Notes: generated from the letters alone by a model not told the origin. Shown: positions 8,108 through 15,887, numbered from the stretch's first letter. The stretch is 64,000 nucleotides of DNA from Rathayibacter sp. VKM Ac-2760 (GCF_009834185.1 NZ_CP047173.1:2914001-2978000), one strand, 5' to 3'. Numbers and translations: made by a program.

Positions 8108-8691
8108 GCGGGCCGCAGGAGCGGAAGGGGCCGATCGCCCTCGCGCTCTCGGAGAAGTGCGTCGGGCTGCTGCTCGAGCGCGGCACGACGAAGGGGGTCA
8201 GCTCGATCGACCTCGCCCACGCCGCCGGCATCTCGCTGCGCACCTTCCACCGCTACCTCGGCGGCAAGGAGGACTGCGTGCGGCCGGTGCTCTACGCGGC
8301 GATCGCGGCGATGGCGCGCGAGCTCACGGCGCGTCCGGCGGCGGAGTCGCTGAACGCCGCGCTCGGCGCCGCGTTCGCCGCCGCCGCCTCGGGGCCGCAG
8401 CTCGAGCGCACCCTCCGGCTGATGCCGCTGCTCACCGAGACGCCGGCGATGCGGGCGGTCTGGGCGCAGTCGCTGCACGACGGCGAGGCGGCGCTCACGC
8501 CGAGCATCGCGCTGCGGATGGGACTGCCGGCCGGTGACGAGCCGCGCGCGTCCGTGCTCGCGACGGTCGTGCTGGCGCTGGTGCGACGCGCGCTCGTCGA
8601 CGCCGTGGCGACGGGCACCGACCCGGCCCCCGTCTTCGACGAGTACCTGACCACGCTCGACGGCGGGCCGCTGGCGGCGAGCTCGGCGTAG
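8104..8691 (+). CDS. TetR/AcrR-family transcriptional regulator
   Basis: A 195-aa regulator. Residues about 10-55 form a TetR-type helix-turn-helix (GVSSIDLAHAAGISLRTFHRYLGGKEDCVRPVL), and the rest is an Ala/Leu-rich helical ligand-binding domain. The GTG start lies in a GTGA overlap with the glycosylase gene, so the regulator is made together with it and may control the pair or a distant gene. The ligand cannot be predicted. Confidence 0.85.
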   Translation: MSGPQERKGPIALALSEKCVGLLLERGTTKGVSSIDLAHAAGISLRTFHRYLGGKEDCVRPVLYAAIAAMARELTARPAAESLNAALGAAFAAAASGPQLERTLRLMPLLTETPAMRAVWAQSLHDGEAALTPSIALRMGLPAGDEPRASVLATVVLALVRRALVDAVATGTDPAPVFDEYLTTLDGGPLAASSA

Positions 8692-8700
8692 GTGCGCGGG

Positions 8701-8793
8701 TCTCGATACGCCGCTGCGCGGCTACTCGACCAGCAAGGCAGGCGCCGCTGCGCGGCTACTCGACCAGCAAGCAGGCGCGGCTGCGCGACCAGC
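8701..8793 (+). repeat. Palindromic extragenic repeat cluster, copies in tandem
   Basis: Holds a full unit beginning TCTCGATACGCC, with an internal GCCGC-TG-CGCGGC hairpin core and ending CTACTCGACCAGCA (8701-8735). A second, shortened copy follows at 8743-8769, and a decayed copy near 8775-8793. The cluster fills the space between the TetR gene and the convergent lemA gene. The same family recurs at 15681, 20469, 27862 and 29329. Confidence 0.8.
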
Positions 8794-8806
8794 GGGCGCG
8801 ACGTCG

Positions 8807-9373
8807 TCAGAACTGCACGCGCGGGGGCTCCGAGATCGCGGCGAGGTCGCCGACCTCGAAGAACTCGCGCTCGGAGAAGCCGAGGCGGCGGGAGAAGAGC
8901 GTGTTGGGGAAGACCGTCACCTTGGTGTTCATCTCGCGCACGCCGCCGTTGTAGAAGCGCCGCGCCGACTGGATCCTGTCCTCCGAGTCGACCAGCTCGC
9001 CCTGGAGCTGCAGGAAGTTCTGGCTCGACTGCAGCTGCGGGTACGCCTCGGCGACGGCGAAGATCGACTTCAGCGCCTTCTGCATGTGGTCCTCGGCGGC
9101 GGAGGCCTCGGCGGGACCCTGCGCGGAGAGCGTCTCGGCGCGCGCACGGGTCACCGACTCGAAGACCTGGCGCTCGTGCGCCGCGTAGCCCTTCACGGAG
9201 TCGATCACGTTCGGGATCAGATCGGCCCGCCGCTTCAGCTGGACGGTGATGTCGCTCCAGGCCTCGTCGACGCGGACGTTGAGGGTGACGAGGGAGTTGT
9301 AGGTCGCCCAGAGGTAGATCCCGAGGATCACGACGAGCACGACGACGACGATGAGCGGGACGAGCCATTCCAT
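8807..9373 (-). CDS. lemA: LemA family protein
   Basis: A 188-aa protein with one N-terminal transmembrane helix (residues about 5-27) followed by a long helical domain. The core YNSLVTLNVRVDEAWSDITVQLKRRADLIPN is the hallmark of the LemA family, including the RxDLIPNxxxxVKGYAxHE signature. The molecular role of the family is unclear. The gene stands alone between a repeat cluster and the acetyltransferase gene, and its ATG lies 7 nt after a TACACT hexamer. Confidence 0.93.
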   Translation of the reverse strand: MEWLVPLIVVVVLVVILGIYLWATYNSLVTLNVRVDEAWSDITVQLKRRADLIPNVIDSVKGYAAHERQVFESVTRARAETLSAQGPAEASAAEDHMQKALKSIFAVAEAYPQLQSSQNFLQLQGELVDSEDRIQSARRFYNGGVREMNTKVTVFPNTLFSRRLGFSEREFFEVGDLAAISEPPRVQF

Positions 9374-9380
9374 GCCGACA

Positions 9381-9386
9381 AGTGTA
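9381..9386 (-). promoter_or_regulatory. -10 hexamer TACACT, leaderless start of lemA
   Basis: On the minus strand TACACT is followed by 7 nt and the lemA ATG, with no ribosome-binding site between them. Confidence 0.55.
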
Positions 9387-9444
9387 GGGAAGGACCCCGC
9401 GCCGTTCCCGGCACCCCGGCGCTTTCGCAGCGACCCGGGCGGCG

Positions 9445-10023
9445 CTACTTCAGCGTCTTCTGCATCAGCACCGTGCTCAGCCAGCGCTCGAACTTGAAGC
9501 CGACCCGGCCCATCCGGCCGACCTCGACGAAGCCGTACTGCGCGTGCATCCCGAGCGACGCCTCCGCACCCTTGTCCGCGATGACGGCCATGACCTGGCG
9601 GATGCCGACCGCCTTCGCCCGGTCGAGCAGCTCGGTCATCAGCGCCTTGCCCAGGCCCTTGCCGGTCGATGCGGCACGGAGGTAGATCGAGTTCTCGACC
9701 GTGAAGCGGTAGGCCCGCTTGGACGACCACGGCGACACCATCGCGTAGCCGAGGATCTGCCCCGAGGGCGAGACGGCCACGATGAACGGCAGCCCGAGCT
9801 TCTGGTTGCGGGAGAACTTCGAGCGCCACTCCTTGAGCGTCGAGTCGTCCTCGTCGAAGGTGACCACGGTGTTGCGGACGTAGTGGTTGTAGATCTCCTG
9901 GATGTCCGGGAGGTCGGCGTCGCGCGCCTCGCGGATCTCGAAGGAGAACTCCGGCTCGGGGGCGGGCGCCCGGCGCAGGTGCGGCGGGAGGACCCGGCGC
10001 TGCTCGTACTCTTCCTCGAGCAT
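9445..10023 (-). CDS. GNAT N-acetyltransferase (phosphinothricin acetyltransferase-like)
   Basis: A 192-aa acetyltransferase. Residues from about 30 to 180 match the PAT/MnaT branch of GNAT enzymes: IREARDADLPDIQEIYNHYVRNTVVTF at the N-terminus, and the acetyl-CoA P-loop STGKGLGKAL near residue 130. Enzymes of this branch acetylate the amino group of phosphinothricin, methionine sulfone or similar amino acids. The acceptor here is unknown. The start is an ATG with a purine-rich GGGAGAGGGAG upstream. The leader contains a triplicated 11-bp repeat, and a triplicated 14-bp repeat overlaps the candidate promoter. Confidence 0.86.
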   Translation of the reverse strand: MLEEEYEQRRVLPPHLRRAPAPEPEFSFEIREARDADLPDIQEIYNHYVRNTVVTFDEDDSTLKEWRSKFSRNQKLGLPFIVAVSPSGQILGYAMVSPWSSKRAYRFTVENSIYLRAASTGKGLGKALMTELLDRAKAVGIRQVMAVIADKGAEASLGMHAQYGFVEVGRMGRVGFKFERWLSTVLMQKTLK

Positions 10024-10038
10024 CTCGCTCCCTCTCCC

Positions 10039-10071
10039 GGTGGTCGTGTGGTGGTCGTGTGGTGGTCGTGC
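10039..10071. repeat. 11-bp tandem repeat, three copies, in the acetyltransferase leader
   Basis: GGTGGTCGTGT occurs at 10039 and 10050, and with one changed end base at 10061. The period of 11 bp is about one helical turn. The array lies between the candidate promoter at 10128 and the ribosome site of the acetyltransferase gene, so it would be transcribed in the 5' leader. Confidence 0.75.
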
Positions 10072-10106
10072 TGCGTGGGCGCTGGTGCCACGGCGGCGGC
10101 CCCGAT

Positions 10107-10148
10107 CCGGGCCAGCGCAGCCGGGCCAGCGTAGCCGGGCCGGCGGAG
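10107..10148. repeat. 14-bp tandem repeat, three copies, over the acetyltransferase promoter
   Basis: CCGGGCCAGCGCAG (10107), CCGGGCCAGCGTAG (10121) and CCGGGCCGGCGGAG (10135) lie head to tail. On the minus strand the second copy contains TACGCT (10128-10133), a candidate -10 element for the acetyltransferase gene. Confidence 0.7.
10128..10133 (-). promoter_or_regulatory. Candidate -10 (TACGCT) of the acetyltransferase gene
   Basis: TACGCT on the minus strand sits inside the 14-bp repeat array and would give a leader of about 100 nt that includes the 11-bp repeats. Confidence 0.35.
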
Positions 10149-10175
10149 CGCCGCACCCGCGGTGGGCCGCTGTCG

Positions 10176-10862
10176 TCAGGGCAGGTGCGCCCAGTCGACG
10201 GGCTCCGCGCCGCGCTCGGCGAGGAGCGCGTTCGCGCGGCTGAACGGCGCCGAGCCGAAGAAGCCGCGCGAGGCCGACAGCGGGCTCGGGTGCGTGCTCT
10301 CGACGATGCCGGAGTCGCCCAGCAGCGGCCGCAGATTCGCCGCGTCGCGCCCCCAGAGGATCGCGACGAGCGGCCGATCGCGGGCGACGAGGGTGCGGAT
10401 CGCGTGCTCGGTGATGCGCTCCCAGCCCTTGCCGCGGTGCGAGGCGGGAGCCCCGGGCGCGACCGTGAGCACGCGGTTGAGCAGCAGCACGCCGCTCGCG
10501 GTCCAGCCGCTGAGATCGCCGTGCTCGGGCGGGGCGACGCCGAGGTCGTCGCGGAGCTCGCGGTAGATGTTCTGCAGGCTGCGCGGGAGCGGCCGCACGT
10601 GCCGCTCCACCGCGAAGGAGAGGCCGATCGGATGCCCGGGCGTCGGGTACGGGTCCTGCCCGACGATCAGCACCCGGACGTCCGCGAGCGGCGCCGCGAA
10701 CGCGCGCAGCACGTCCTTGCCGGCGGGCAGGTAGGGGCGGCCCGCCGCCGTCTCGGCGCGGAGGAAGTCGCCCATCGCCGCGATGTCGGCGCCGACGGGG
10801 GCGAGCGCGTCCGCCCAGCCGCGGTCGATCAGGCCGGCCTCGGCCAGCTCCGGGAGGTCCAC
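10176..10862 (-). CDS. ung: Uracil-DNA glycosylase, family 1
   Basis: A 228-aa enzyme that removes uracil from DNA. The water-activating loop GQDPYPTPGHPIGLSF (about 67-82) and the C-terminal HPSPLSASRGFFGSAPFSRAN (about 190-210) are both intact, and the length is normal for Ung. The GTG start at 10862 begins 2 nt after the stop of the peptidase-like gene, so the two, together with the phosphoribosyltransferase upstream, form one operon. Confidence 0.96.
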   Translation of the reverse strand: MDLPELAEAGLIDRGWADALAPVGADIAAMGDFLRAETAAGRPYLPAGKDVLRAFAAPLADVRVLIVGQDPYPTPGHPIGLSFAVERHVRPLPRSLQNIYRELRDDLGVAPPEHGDLSGWTASGVLLLNRVLTVAPGAPASHRGKGWERITEHAIRTLVARDRPLVAILWGRDAANLRPLLGDSGIVESTHPSPLSASRGFFGSAPFSRANALLAERGAEPVDWAHLP

Positions 10863-10864
10863 GC

Positions 10865-11590
10865 TCAGCTCGCGGCGAGGGTGGCGACCGACACTCCGGC
10901 CTCGCCCGCGCTCGCGCGCCAGACCGAGCCCGCGCCGCGGACGCGCAGGGCGCCCGTGCCGACGGTCAGGACGGTCGACTCGTCGATGGCGACGCCGCCG
11001 TCGACCAGCCCGGCCTCGACGGCCGCGACCAGGCGGCCGAGCGTGCCCCACTGCGCGGCGTGCACGTCGATCGAGACGTCGACGAGGCCGATGCCCTCGA
11101 GCACCGCGACCTCGTCCAGCTCCTCCGCCGCGTGCTCCGGCGCCACGGGGACGCCGCCGATGCGGAAGCCGCCGACGATGGCGCGGTCGGCCGCGACGGC
11201 GGCGCCCGCCGAGAAGCCGGCGTAGGGCACTCCGGAGGAGACGAGGTCGCGCAGGCGCGGGAACGACGCCTCGAGCGCGTCCCGGTAGGCGGGGGTGAGG
11301 CCGCCGCCGACGAGGATCCCGTCGACGTCGTCGAACACCGCCGGGTCGATCCGGCCGCCCTCGGGCTTCATCACCGCGAAGGGCAGCAGCTTGCCGACCG
11401 TGGCGAGCGTCGCCGCCCAGGCCGCGTAGACCTCCGGGCCGAGACCGTCGTGGACGACGACGATCGCGATCCGCGGTCCGTCGATCCGGCCCGCGTCGAC
11501 GGCGTGGTCGTGCGCCTCGGCCAGGAACGCGCCGTACAGCTGCTGGTCGTGCTCGGCGCCGCCCCCGCCGCCGATCAGGTGGACGCTCAC
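10865..11590 (-). CDS. Peptidase E-like protein (S51 / class I amidotransferase fold)
   Basis: A 241-aa protein whose nucleophile elbow GFSAGAAV (near residue 125) and preceding GGGLTPAYRDAL match the peptidase E/cyanophycinase (S51) clan. It begins HLIGGGGGAEHD. Typical S51 enzymes cleave N-terminal aspartyl dipeptides, and the exact substrate here is unknown. The GTG start overlaps the phosphoribosyltransferase stop (GTGA), and ung follows 2 nt downstream. The link between a peptidase, a phosphoribosyltransferase and Ung looks organisational rather than functional. Confidence 0.8.
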   Translation of the reverse strand: MSVHLIGGGGGAEHDQQLYGAFLAEAHDHAVDAGRIDGPRIAIVVVHDGLGPEVYAAWAATLATVGKLLPFAVMKPEGGRIDPAVFDDVDGILVGGGLTPAYRDALEASFPRLRDLVSSGVPYAGFSAGAAVAADRAIVGGFRIGGVPVAPEHAAEELDEVAVLEGIGLVDVSIDVHAAQWGTLGRLVAAVEAGLVDGGVAIDESTVLTVGTGALRVRGAGSVWRASAGEAGVSVATLAAS

Positions 11591-12117
11591 TCGTCGTCCT
11601 CCGCCAGCGCGCCCGCCACCGGGGGCAGGGCCGACCAGGGGAAGACGATCCAGCGCGGGGTCCGCCGCCAGTAGAAGTCCGGCTCGAGCACCGTGCGCGG
11701 CTTGGTGTAGAGCGTGACGGTCTGCACCTCGGCGCCCATCGCGCGGATCAGGTCGACCGAGAGGCGGAGGGTGTGCCCGGAGTCGGACACGTCGTCGACG
11801 AGCAGGATGCGCTTGCCGCGCACCGACGCCTCGTCGAGCAGCGGCGGCAGCACCACGGGCGCGGCCAGGCGCGCCTCGACGCCGGTGTAGAACTCGACGT
11901 TCAGCGCGCCGCAGCTCTTGATGCCGAGCGCGTAGGCGACGGCACCCGCGAGCAGCAGGCCGCCGCGGGCGATGGCGACGACGAGCTCGGGGCGGTAGCC
12001 GGAGGCGACGACGTCGTCGGCGAGATGGCGAGCGGCGTCACCGAACTCGAGCCAGCCGAGGACCTCCTTCTCCGTGGCGGCGAGGAGGGCGGCGGAGTCG
12101 TCGGCGTCGGAAACCAT
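11587..12117 (-). CDS. Phosphoribosyltransferase (type I PRTase)
   Basis: A 176-aa type I phosphoribosyltransferase. The PRPP-binding loop ILLVDDVSDSGHTL is near residue 100, and ELVVAIARGGLLLA provides the pyrophosphate loop. Xanthine-guanine- or hypoxanthine-type bases are likely acceptors, since the fold without further elements resembles XGPRT-like enzymes (PF00156), but the base cannot be fixed. The ATG is 7 nt after TAGCCT, suggesting a leaderless mRNA covering this gene, the S51-like gene and ung. Confidence 0.87.
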   Translation of the reverse strand: MVSDADDSAALLAATEKEVLGWLEFGDAARHLADDVVASGYRPELVVAIARGGLLLAGAVAYALGIKSCGALNVEFYTGVEARLAAPVVLPPLLDEASVRGKRILLVDDVSDSGHTLRLSVDLIRAMGAEVQTVTLYTKPRTVLEPDFYWRRTPRWIVFPWSALPPVAGALAEDDE

Positions 12118-12124
12118 GAGGGAC

Positions 12125-12130
12125 AGGCTA
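12125..12130 (-). promoter_or_regulatory. -10 hexamer TAGCCT, leaderless start of the PRTase operon
   Basis: TAGCCT on the minus strand, then 7 nt, then the ATG of the phosphoribosyltransferase gene. No Shine-Dalgarno sequence is seen. Confidence 0.55.
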
Positions 12131-12136
12131 GAGCGT

Positions 12137-12170
12137 CGCGAGGCCCCGCGTCACATCACGGGACCTCGCG
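12137..12170 (-). terminator. Stem-loop downstream of the SDR gene
   Basis: Arms 12137-12148 and 12159-12170 pair at 11 of 12 positions around a 10-nt loop (left arm CGCGAGGCCCCG). It lies 12 nt beyond the SDR stop codon and would end that transcript before the phosphoribosyltransferase promoter. Confidence 0.6.
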
Positions 12171-12181
12171 GTGGCGCAGGG

Positions 12182-12964
12182 TCACTCCTTCGGGGTGAGC
12201 GCGCCCTTGATCACCTTGTGCGGGGCGGCCTGGGCCACCGGCTTGATCGTCACCAGATCGAGGTTGACGTGTGCGGGCAGCTCGACGGAGGAGACGATCG
12301 CCGCGGCGACGTCCTCCGCCACCAGCGGGGCGGGCACGTCGGCGTAGACCTTGTCGGCGCGCTCGCGGTCGCCGCCGAAGCGGACGAGGGAGAACTCCTC
12401 GGTGTGGACCATGCCGGGCGCGATCTCGATGACGCGGATCGGCTCCCCGGCGAGCTCGAGGCGCAGGACCGCGACGAGCGCGTGCGCGGCGAACTTCGCG
12501 GCGTTGTAGCCGCCGCCGCCCTCGTAGGCGACGTGGCCGGCGATCGAGGTCACCGTGACGATGTCGGCCGAGCCCTCGGAGCCGGCGTCGGCGATGCCGG
12601 CCCGCAGCAGCGGCAGCAGCGCGCTCGTGACCAGCTTCACCGAGAGCACGTTGATCTCGAACATCCGGGTCCAGTCGGCCGGATCCGACGCCTCGACCGA
12701 GTCGAGGCCGAGGGCGCCGCCCGCGTTGTTGACCAGCGCGTGCACGGCCCCGGTCGCGGCGAGGTGGCCGCGCAGCGCGTCGACCTGCGCGGCGTCGGTC
12801 AGATCGGCGACGAACACGCTCGCCCCGGTCTCCGCGGCGAGCGCCTCGAGCTTCTCCCGGCGGCGGGCGACCGCCACCACGTCCCAGCCGTGCTCGCGGA
12901 ACAGGCGGACGCTCGCCGCACCGATCCCCGAACTCGCCCCTGTCACCACGACGCGTCGAACCAC
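12182..12964 (-). CDS. Short-chain dehydrogenase/reductase (SDR)
   Basis: A 260-aa classical SDR. The cofactor motif TGASSGIG is at about 8-15, NNAG is near residue 86, and the catalytic Ser-Tyr-Lys set appears in VTSIAG and YNAAKFA. An acidic residue is absent at the end of the second strand (VVAVARRREKL), which favours NADPH. The YNAAK and RFGGDRERADKVYADVPAPL stretches resemble the YdfG/serine 3-dehydrogenase branch, but the substrate is unproven. The GTG start has a purine-rich AAAGAGGA 5 nt upstream. A terminator hairpin follows the gene. Confidence 0.9.
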   Translation of the reverse strand: MVRRVVVTGASSGIGAASVRLFREHGWDVVAVARRREKLEALAAETGASVFVADLTDAAQVDALRGHLAATGAVHALVNNAGGALGLDSVEASDPADWTRMFEINVLSVKLVTSALLPLLRAGIADAGSEGSADIVTVTSIAGHVAYEGGGGYNAAKFAAHALVAVLRLELAGEPIRVIEIAPGMVHTEEFSLVRFGGDRERADKVYADVPAPLVAEDVAAAIVSSVELPAHVNLDLVTIKPVAQAAPHKVIKGALTPKE

Positions 12965-13022
12965 GCTCGTCCTCTTTCCGTCAAGCCTCGGACACCATCG
13001 ACACCGTCGTCGGAGCCAACGC

Positions 13023-13028
13023 TAGCCT
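13023..13028 (+). promoter_or_regulatory. -10 hexamer TAGCCT, leaderless start of the acyltransferase gene
   Basis: TAGCCT, 6 nt, then the ATG at 13035, with no ribosome site in between. Confidence 0.55.
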
Positions 13029-13034
13029 GGCCGC

Positions 13035-14207
13035 ATGCAGCCCGCCGACCCGGCTCCCGCCACCGCCGGGTCGCCCACTCCCCCGAAGCGCCGCGTCCCG
13101 CTCTGGGACAACGCCCGCTTCGTCTGCGTCGCCCTCGTCGTGATCGGGCACGGGATCCAGCGGCTCACCGCCAACTCGGACACCTCGCTGATCGTGTACC
13201 TGACGATCTACGCCTTCCACATGCCGGCGTTCGCGATCATCTCGGGCTACTTCTCCAAGGGCGGGCCGCCGAACGCGCGGGCGATGCGCCGGGTGCTCAC
13301 CGACATCCTGCTGCCGTACCTGATCATGGAGACGATCTGGACGCTGGTGCAGTTCGCGGTCGAGGGCAAGCAGGAGTTCAACCCGACGAAGCCGAGCTGG
13401 ACCCTGTGGTTCCTGCTCGCGCTCGGGATCTTCCGGCTGGTGCTCCCCTATCTGGCGCTGCTGCGCTGGCCGCTGCTGATCAGCGTCGTGCTCGCCGTGG
13501 GCGTCAGCTACTACGACAACATCGACTCGACCTTCTCGCTCGCCCGCGCGATCGGGATCCTGCCGTTCTTCGTCTTCGGCTGGCGCCTGCGCGGGTGGAA
13601 GGCCGGCTCCCGGCTGCTGGTGGACCGCTGGCTCGATCTGACGCCGCGGCAGATCCTCGTCTCGCGAGTGATCGCCGTCGCCCTCTTCGCCGCGACGGTC
13701 GTCGTGATGACCGTCAACATCGACGCCTTCCGCGCGGCCGACCTGCGCTACTGGTTCTTCTACGACCGGCCCTACGACGCGCTCGGCGAGACCGCCTGGT
13801 GGGCGGGCCTGGTGCGGCTGGCGCTGATGGCGGCCGCGGTGGTGCTCTCGCTCGCGCTGTTCAGCCTGATCCCGCGCCGCCGCACGGCGATGACGGCCTG
13901 GGGGCAGTCGACGATGTACGTGTACCTGCTGCACAGCTTCGTCCTCTACCCGCTGCGGGAGTCCGGGCTGCTGTCCGCGACCGAGAGCACGCTCGCGCTC
14001 GTCCTGATGATCGTCTTCTGCATCGCGGTCTCGGTGGCGCTCTCCCTCGGCTGGACCCGCACCCTCTTCCACAGGATCGTCGAGCCGAGGGCGGCGTGGC
14101 TGTTCGCGCCGGTCGTCGACGAGCGGCCGGAGCGGCCGAACCGCGCCGATCCGACCGGGTCCAAGCGCGACCCGCACCCGACCTCCGGGATCCGCACCGG
14201 GCGCTGA
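13035..14207 (+). CDS. Membrane acyltransferase, family 3-like
   Basis: A 390-aa integral membrane protein with about ten hydrophobic helices and the PF01757 (acyltransferase 3) layout. The start PLWDNARFVCVALVVIGHGIQRL matches the first helix of the fucose-4-O-acetylase-like branch, with a His in the GHG motif. AFHMPAFAIISGYF is the second conserved block. Such enzymes O-acylate surface sugars or lipids at the membrane. The C-terminal 45 residues are charged and cytoplasmic. It stands alone, upstream of and unrelated to the methionine genes. Confidence 0.86.
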   Translation: MQPADPAPATAGSPTPPKRRVPLWDNARFVCVALVVIGHGIQRLTANSDTSLIVYLTIYAFHMPAFAIISGYFSKGGPPNARAMRRVLTDILLPYLIMETIWTLVQFAVEGKQEFNPTKPSWTLWFLLALGIFRLVLPYLALLRWPLLISVVLAVGVSYYDNIDSTFSLARAIGILPFFVFGWRLRGWKAGSRLLVDRWLDLTPRQILVSRVIAVALFAATVVVMTVNIDAFRAADLRYWFFYDRPYDALGETAWWAGLVRLALMAAAVVLSLALFSLIPRRRTAMTAWGQSTMYVYLLHSFVLYPLRESGLLSATESTLALVLMIVFCIAVSVALSLGWTRTLFHRIVEPRAAWLFAPVVDERPERPNRADPTGSKRDPHPTSGIRTGR

Positions 14208-14278
14208 ACCGGCGCGTCGCCGCCCGCAGGGCGTTACCCCGTGTGTCGGGTGCCCTCGTCGCACCCGCGGCTCCCACC

Positions 14279-14284
14279 TAGGCT
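14279..14284 (+). promoter_or_regulatory. -10 hexamer TAGGCT for metY
   Basis: TAGGCT lies 53 nt before the metY ATG, giving an estimated 5' leader of about 45 nt that begins with the hairpin at 14295. This is unlike the leaderless geometry of several neighbours. Confidence 0.45.
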
Positions 14285-14294
14285 CAGGCGACGG

Positions 14295-14311
14295 GGAACG
14301 GCCCCCGTTCC
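14295..14311 (+). promoter_or_regulatory. Small perfect hairpin at the 5' end of the metY leader
   Basis: GGAACGG, loop CCC, CCGTTCC: seven perfect base pairs with a 3-nt loop, starting within a few nucleotides of the expected transcription start. It could stabilise the mRNA or be the remnant of a regulatory element. I do not see the conserved core of a known SAM riboswitch around it. Confidence 0.35.
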
Positions 14312-14337
14312 GAACCGACGATGCGATGGGATGCACC

Positions 14338-15666
14338 ATGACCGACTCCGAGACGTGGCAGTTCGAGACCAAGCAGATCCACTCCGGAGCCGCACCCGAC
14401 CCCGTCACCAAGGCGCGCGCGACGCCGATCTACCAGACCACCTCCTACGTCTTCGACAACGCCGAGCACGCGAAGAACCTCTTCTCGCTCGCCGAGTTCG
14501 GCAACATCTACACCCGCATCCAGAACCCGACCCAGGCGGTCGTGGAGGAGCGCCTCACCGCGCTCGAAGGCGGCTCCGGCGCGCTCCTGCTCGCCTCCGG
14601 CCAGGCGGCCGAGACCGCGGCCGTGCTCAACATCGCGCAGGCCGGCGACCACCTCGTCTCCTCCTCGTCGATCTACGGCGGCACCTACAACCTCTTCAAG
14701 TACACGCTGGCCAAGCTCGGCATCGAGACGACCTTCGTCGAGAACCAGGACGACCAGGAGGAGTGGCGCCGCGCGGTCCGCCCGAACACGAAGCTCTTCT
14801 TCGCCGAGACCATCGGCAACCCGAAGATCAACATCCTCGACATCCGCGCCGTCGCCGACGTCGCGCACGAGGCCGGCGTGCCGCTGATCGTGGACAACAC
14901 CATCGCGACGCCGTACCTGATCCGCCCGTTCGAGCACGGCGCCGACATCATCGTGCACTCGGCGACCAAGTTCCTCGGCGGTCACGGCACCGTCATCGGC
15001 GGCGCCATCGTCGACGGCGGCACCTTCTCCTGGACCGCGAACGCCGCGAAGTTTCCGGGACTGACCACGCCCGACCACTCGTACCACGGCGCGGTCTACA
15101 CCGACGCGGTCGGCGACTCGCTCGCGTACATCATCAAGGCCCGGGTGCAGCTGCTGCGCGACCTCGGCGCCTCGATCGCGCCGGCGAGCGCCTGGCAGCT
15201 CATCCAGGGCATCGAGACCCTGTCGCTGCGGATCGAGCGCCATGTGCAGAACGCGCAGGAGATCGCGGAGTACCTGGAGAACCACTCCGACATCGCGTCG
15301 GTCAACTACTCCGGTCTGCCCACCTCGCCCTGGTACGCGGCCGCGAACCACTACGCGCCGAAGGGCGTGGGTGCCGTGCTGTCGTTCGAGCTCAAGGGCG
15401 GCGTGGACGCCGGCCGCGCCTTCGTCGACTCGCTCGTGCTGTTCTCGCACCTGGCGAACATCGGCGACGTCCGCTCGCTCGTGATCCACCCGGCGTCGAC
15501 CACGCACTCGCAGCTCACGCCGGAGCAGCAGCTCACCGCGGGTGTCACGCCGGGGCTGGTGCGCCTCTCGGTCGGCCTCGAGAACATCGACGACCTGCGT
15601 GCCGACCTCGCCCAGGCGCTGCGCGCCGCCCGCAGCGTGGTGGAGGCGTCGCGCGCGAACGCCTGA
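14338..15666 (+). CDS. metY: O-acetylhomoserine sulfhydrylase (MetY)
   Basis: A 442-aa PLP enzyme of the Cys/Met metabolism family. It makes L-homocysteine from O-acetyl-L-homoserine and sulfide. The PLP lysine lies in SATKFLGGHG (about residue 209), the YGGTYNLF block near 117 stacks on the cofactor, and SSYVFDNAEHAKNLF opens the domain. The length is right for MetY and longer than MetB-type enzymes. The ATG at 14338 is chosen over one 12 nt upstream, because MTDSETWQFET is the usual family start. It pairs functionally with metX, which lies 227 nt downstream beyond a repeat cluster. Confidence 0.95.
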   Translation: MTDSETWQFETKQIHSGAAPDPVTKARATPIYQTTSYVFDNAEHAKNLFSLAEFGNIYTRIQNPTQAVVEERLTALEGGSGALLLASGQAAETAAVLNIAQAGDHLVSSSSIYGGTYNLFKYTLAKLGIETTFVENQDDQEEWRRAVRPNTKLFFAETIGNPKINILDIRAVADVAHEAGVPLIVDNTIATPYLIRPFEHGADIIVHSATKFLGGHGTVIGGAIVDGGTFSWTANAAKFPGLTTPDHSYHGAVYTDAVGDSLAYIIKARVQLLRDLGASIAPASAWQLIQGIETLSLRIERHVQNAQEIAEYLENHSDIASVNYSGLPTSPWYAAANHYAPKGVGAVLSFELKGGVDAGRAFVDSLVLFSHLANIGDVRSLVIHPASTTHSQLTPEQQLTAGVTPGLVRLSVGLENIDDLRADLAQALRAARSVVEASRANA

Positions 15667-15680
15667 CGGCCCCTTCATGC

Positions 15681-15838
15681 CGGTCGAGTAGCCGCGCAGC
15701 GGCGTCTCGAGACCCACCCTCGGCAGAACGGTGGATCTCGATACGGCCGCTGCGCGGCCTACTCGATCAGCAAGGGGGGCCGCTGCGCGGCCTACTCGAT
15801 CAGCAAGTGGGGGCCGCTGCGCGGCCTACTCGATCAGC
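15681..15838. repeat. Palindromic extragenic repeats: one inverted and three direct copies
   Basis: An inverted copy (15681-15718, with CTCGAGACCCACC) faces a direct copy (15731-15771, with GGATCTCGATACGG). Together they can form a long hairpin around CTCGGCAGAAC. Two further shortened direct copies follow at 15779-15806 and 15811-15838, each with a GCCGCTGCGCGGC core and CTACTCGATCAGC end. They separate metY from metX. Confidence 0.85.
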
Positions 15839-15881
15839 GGGGACGCGTCACCCCCGCGTAACAAAGGCGGCCGACCCGCCG

Positions 15882-15887
15882 CACTCT
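15882..15887 (+). promoter_or_regulatory. -10-like CACTCT before metX
   Basis: CACTCT, 6 nt, then the ATG at 15894. It has the A at position 2 and T at position 6 of the actinobacterial -10. It suggests that metX has its own leaderless promoter rather than depending on metY. Confidence 0.35.

Noticed and set aside
14208..14337. A known SAM riboswitch upstream of metY
   Set aside because: Only one small hairpin is visible, and the predicted leader of about 45 nt is too short for the SAM-I or SAM-IV architecture.
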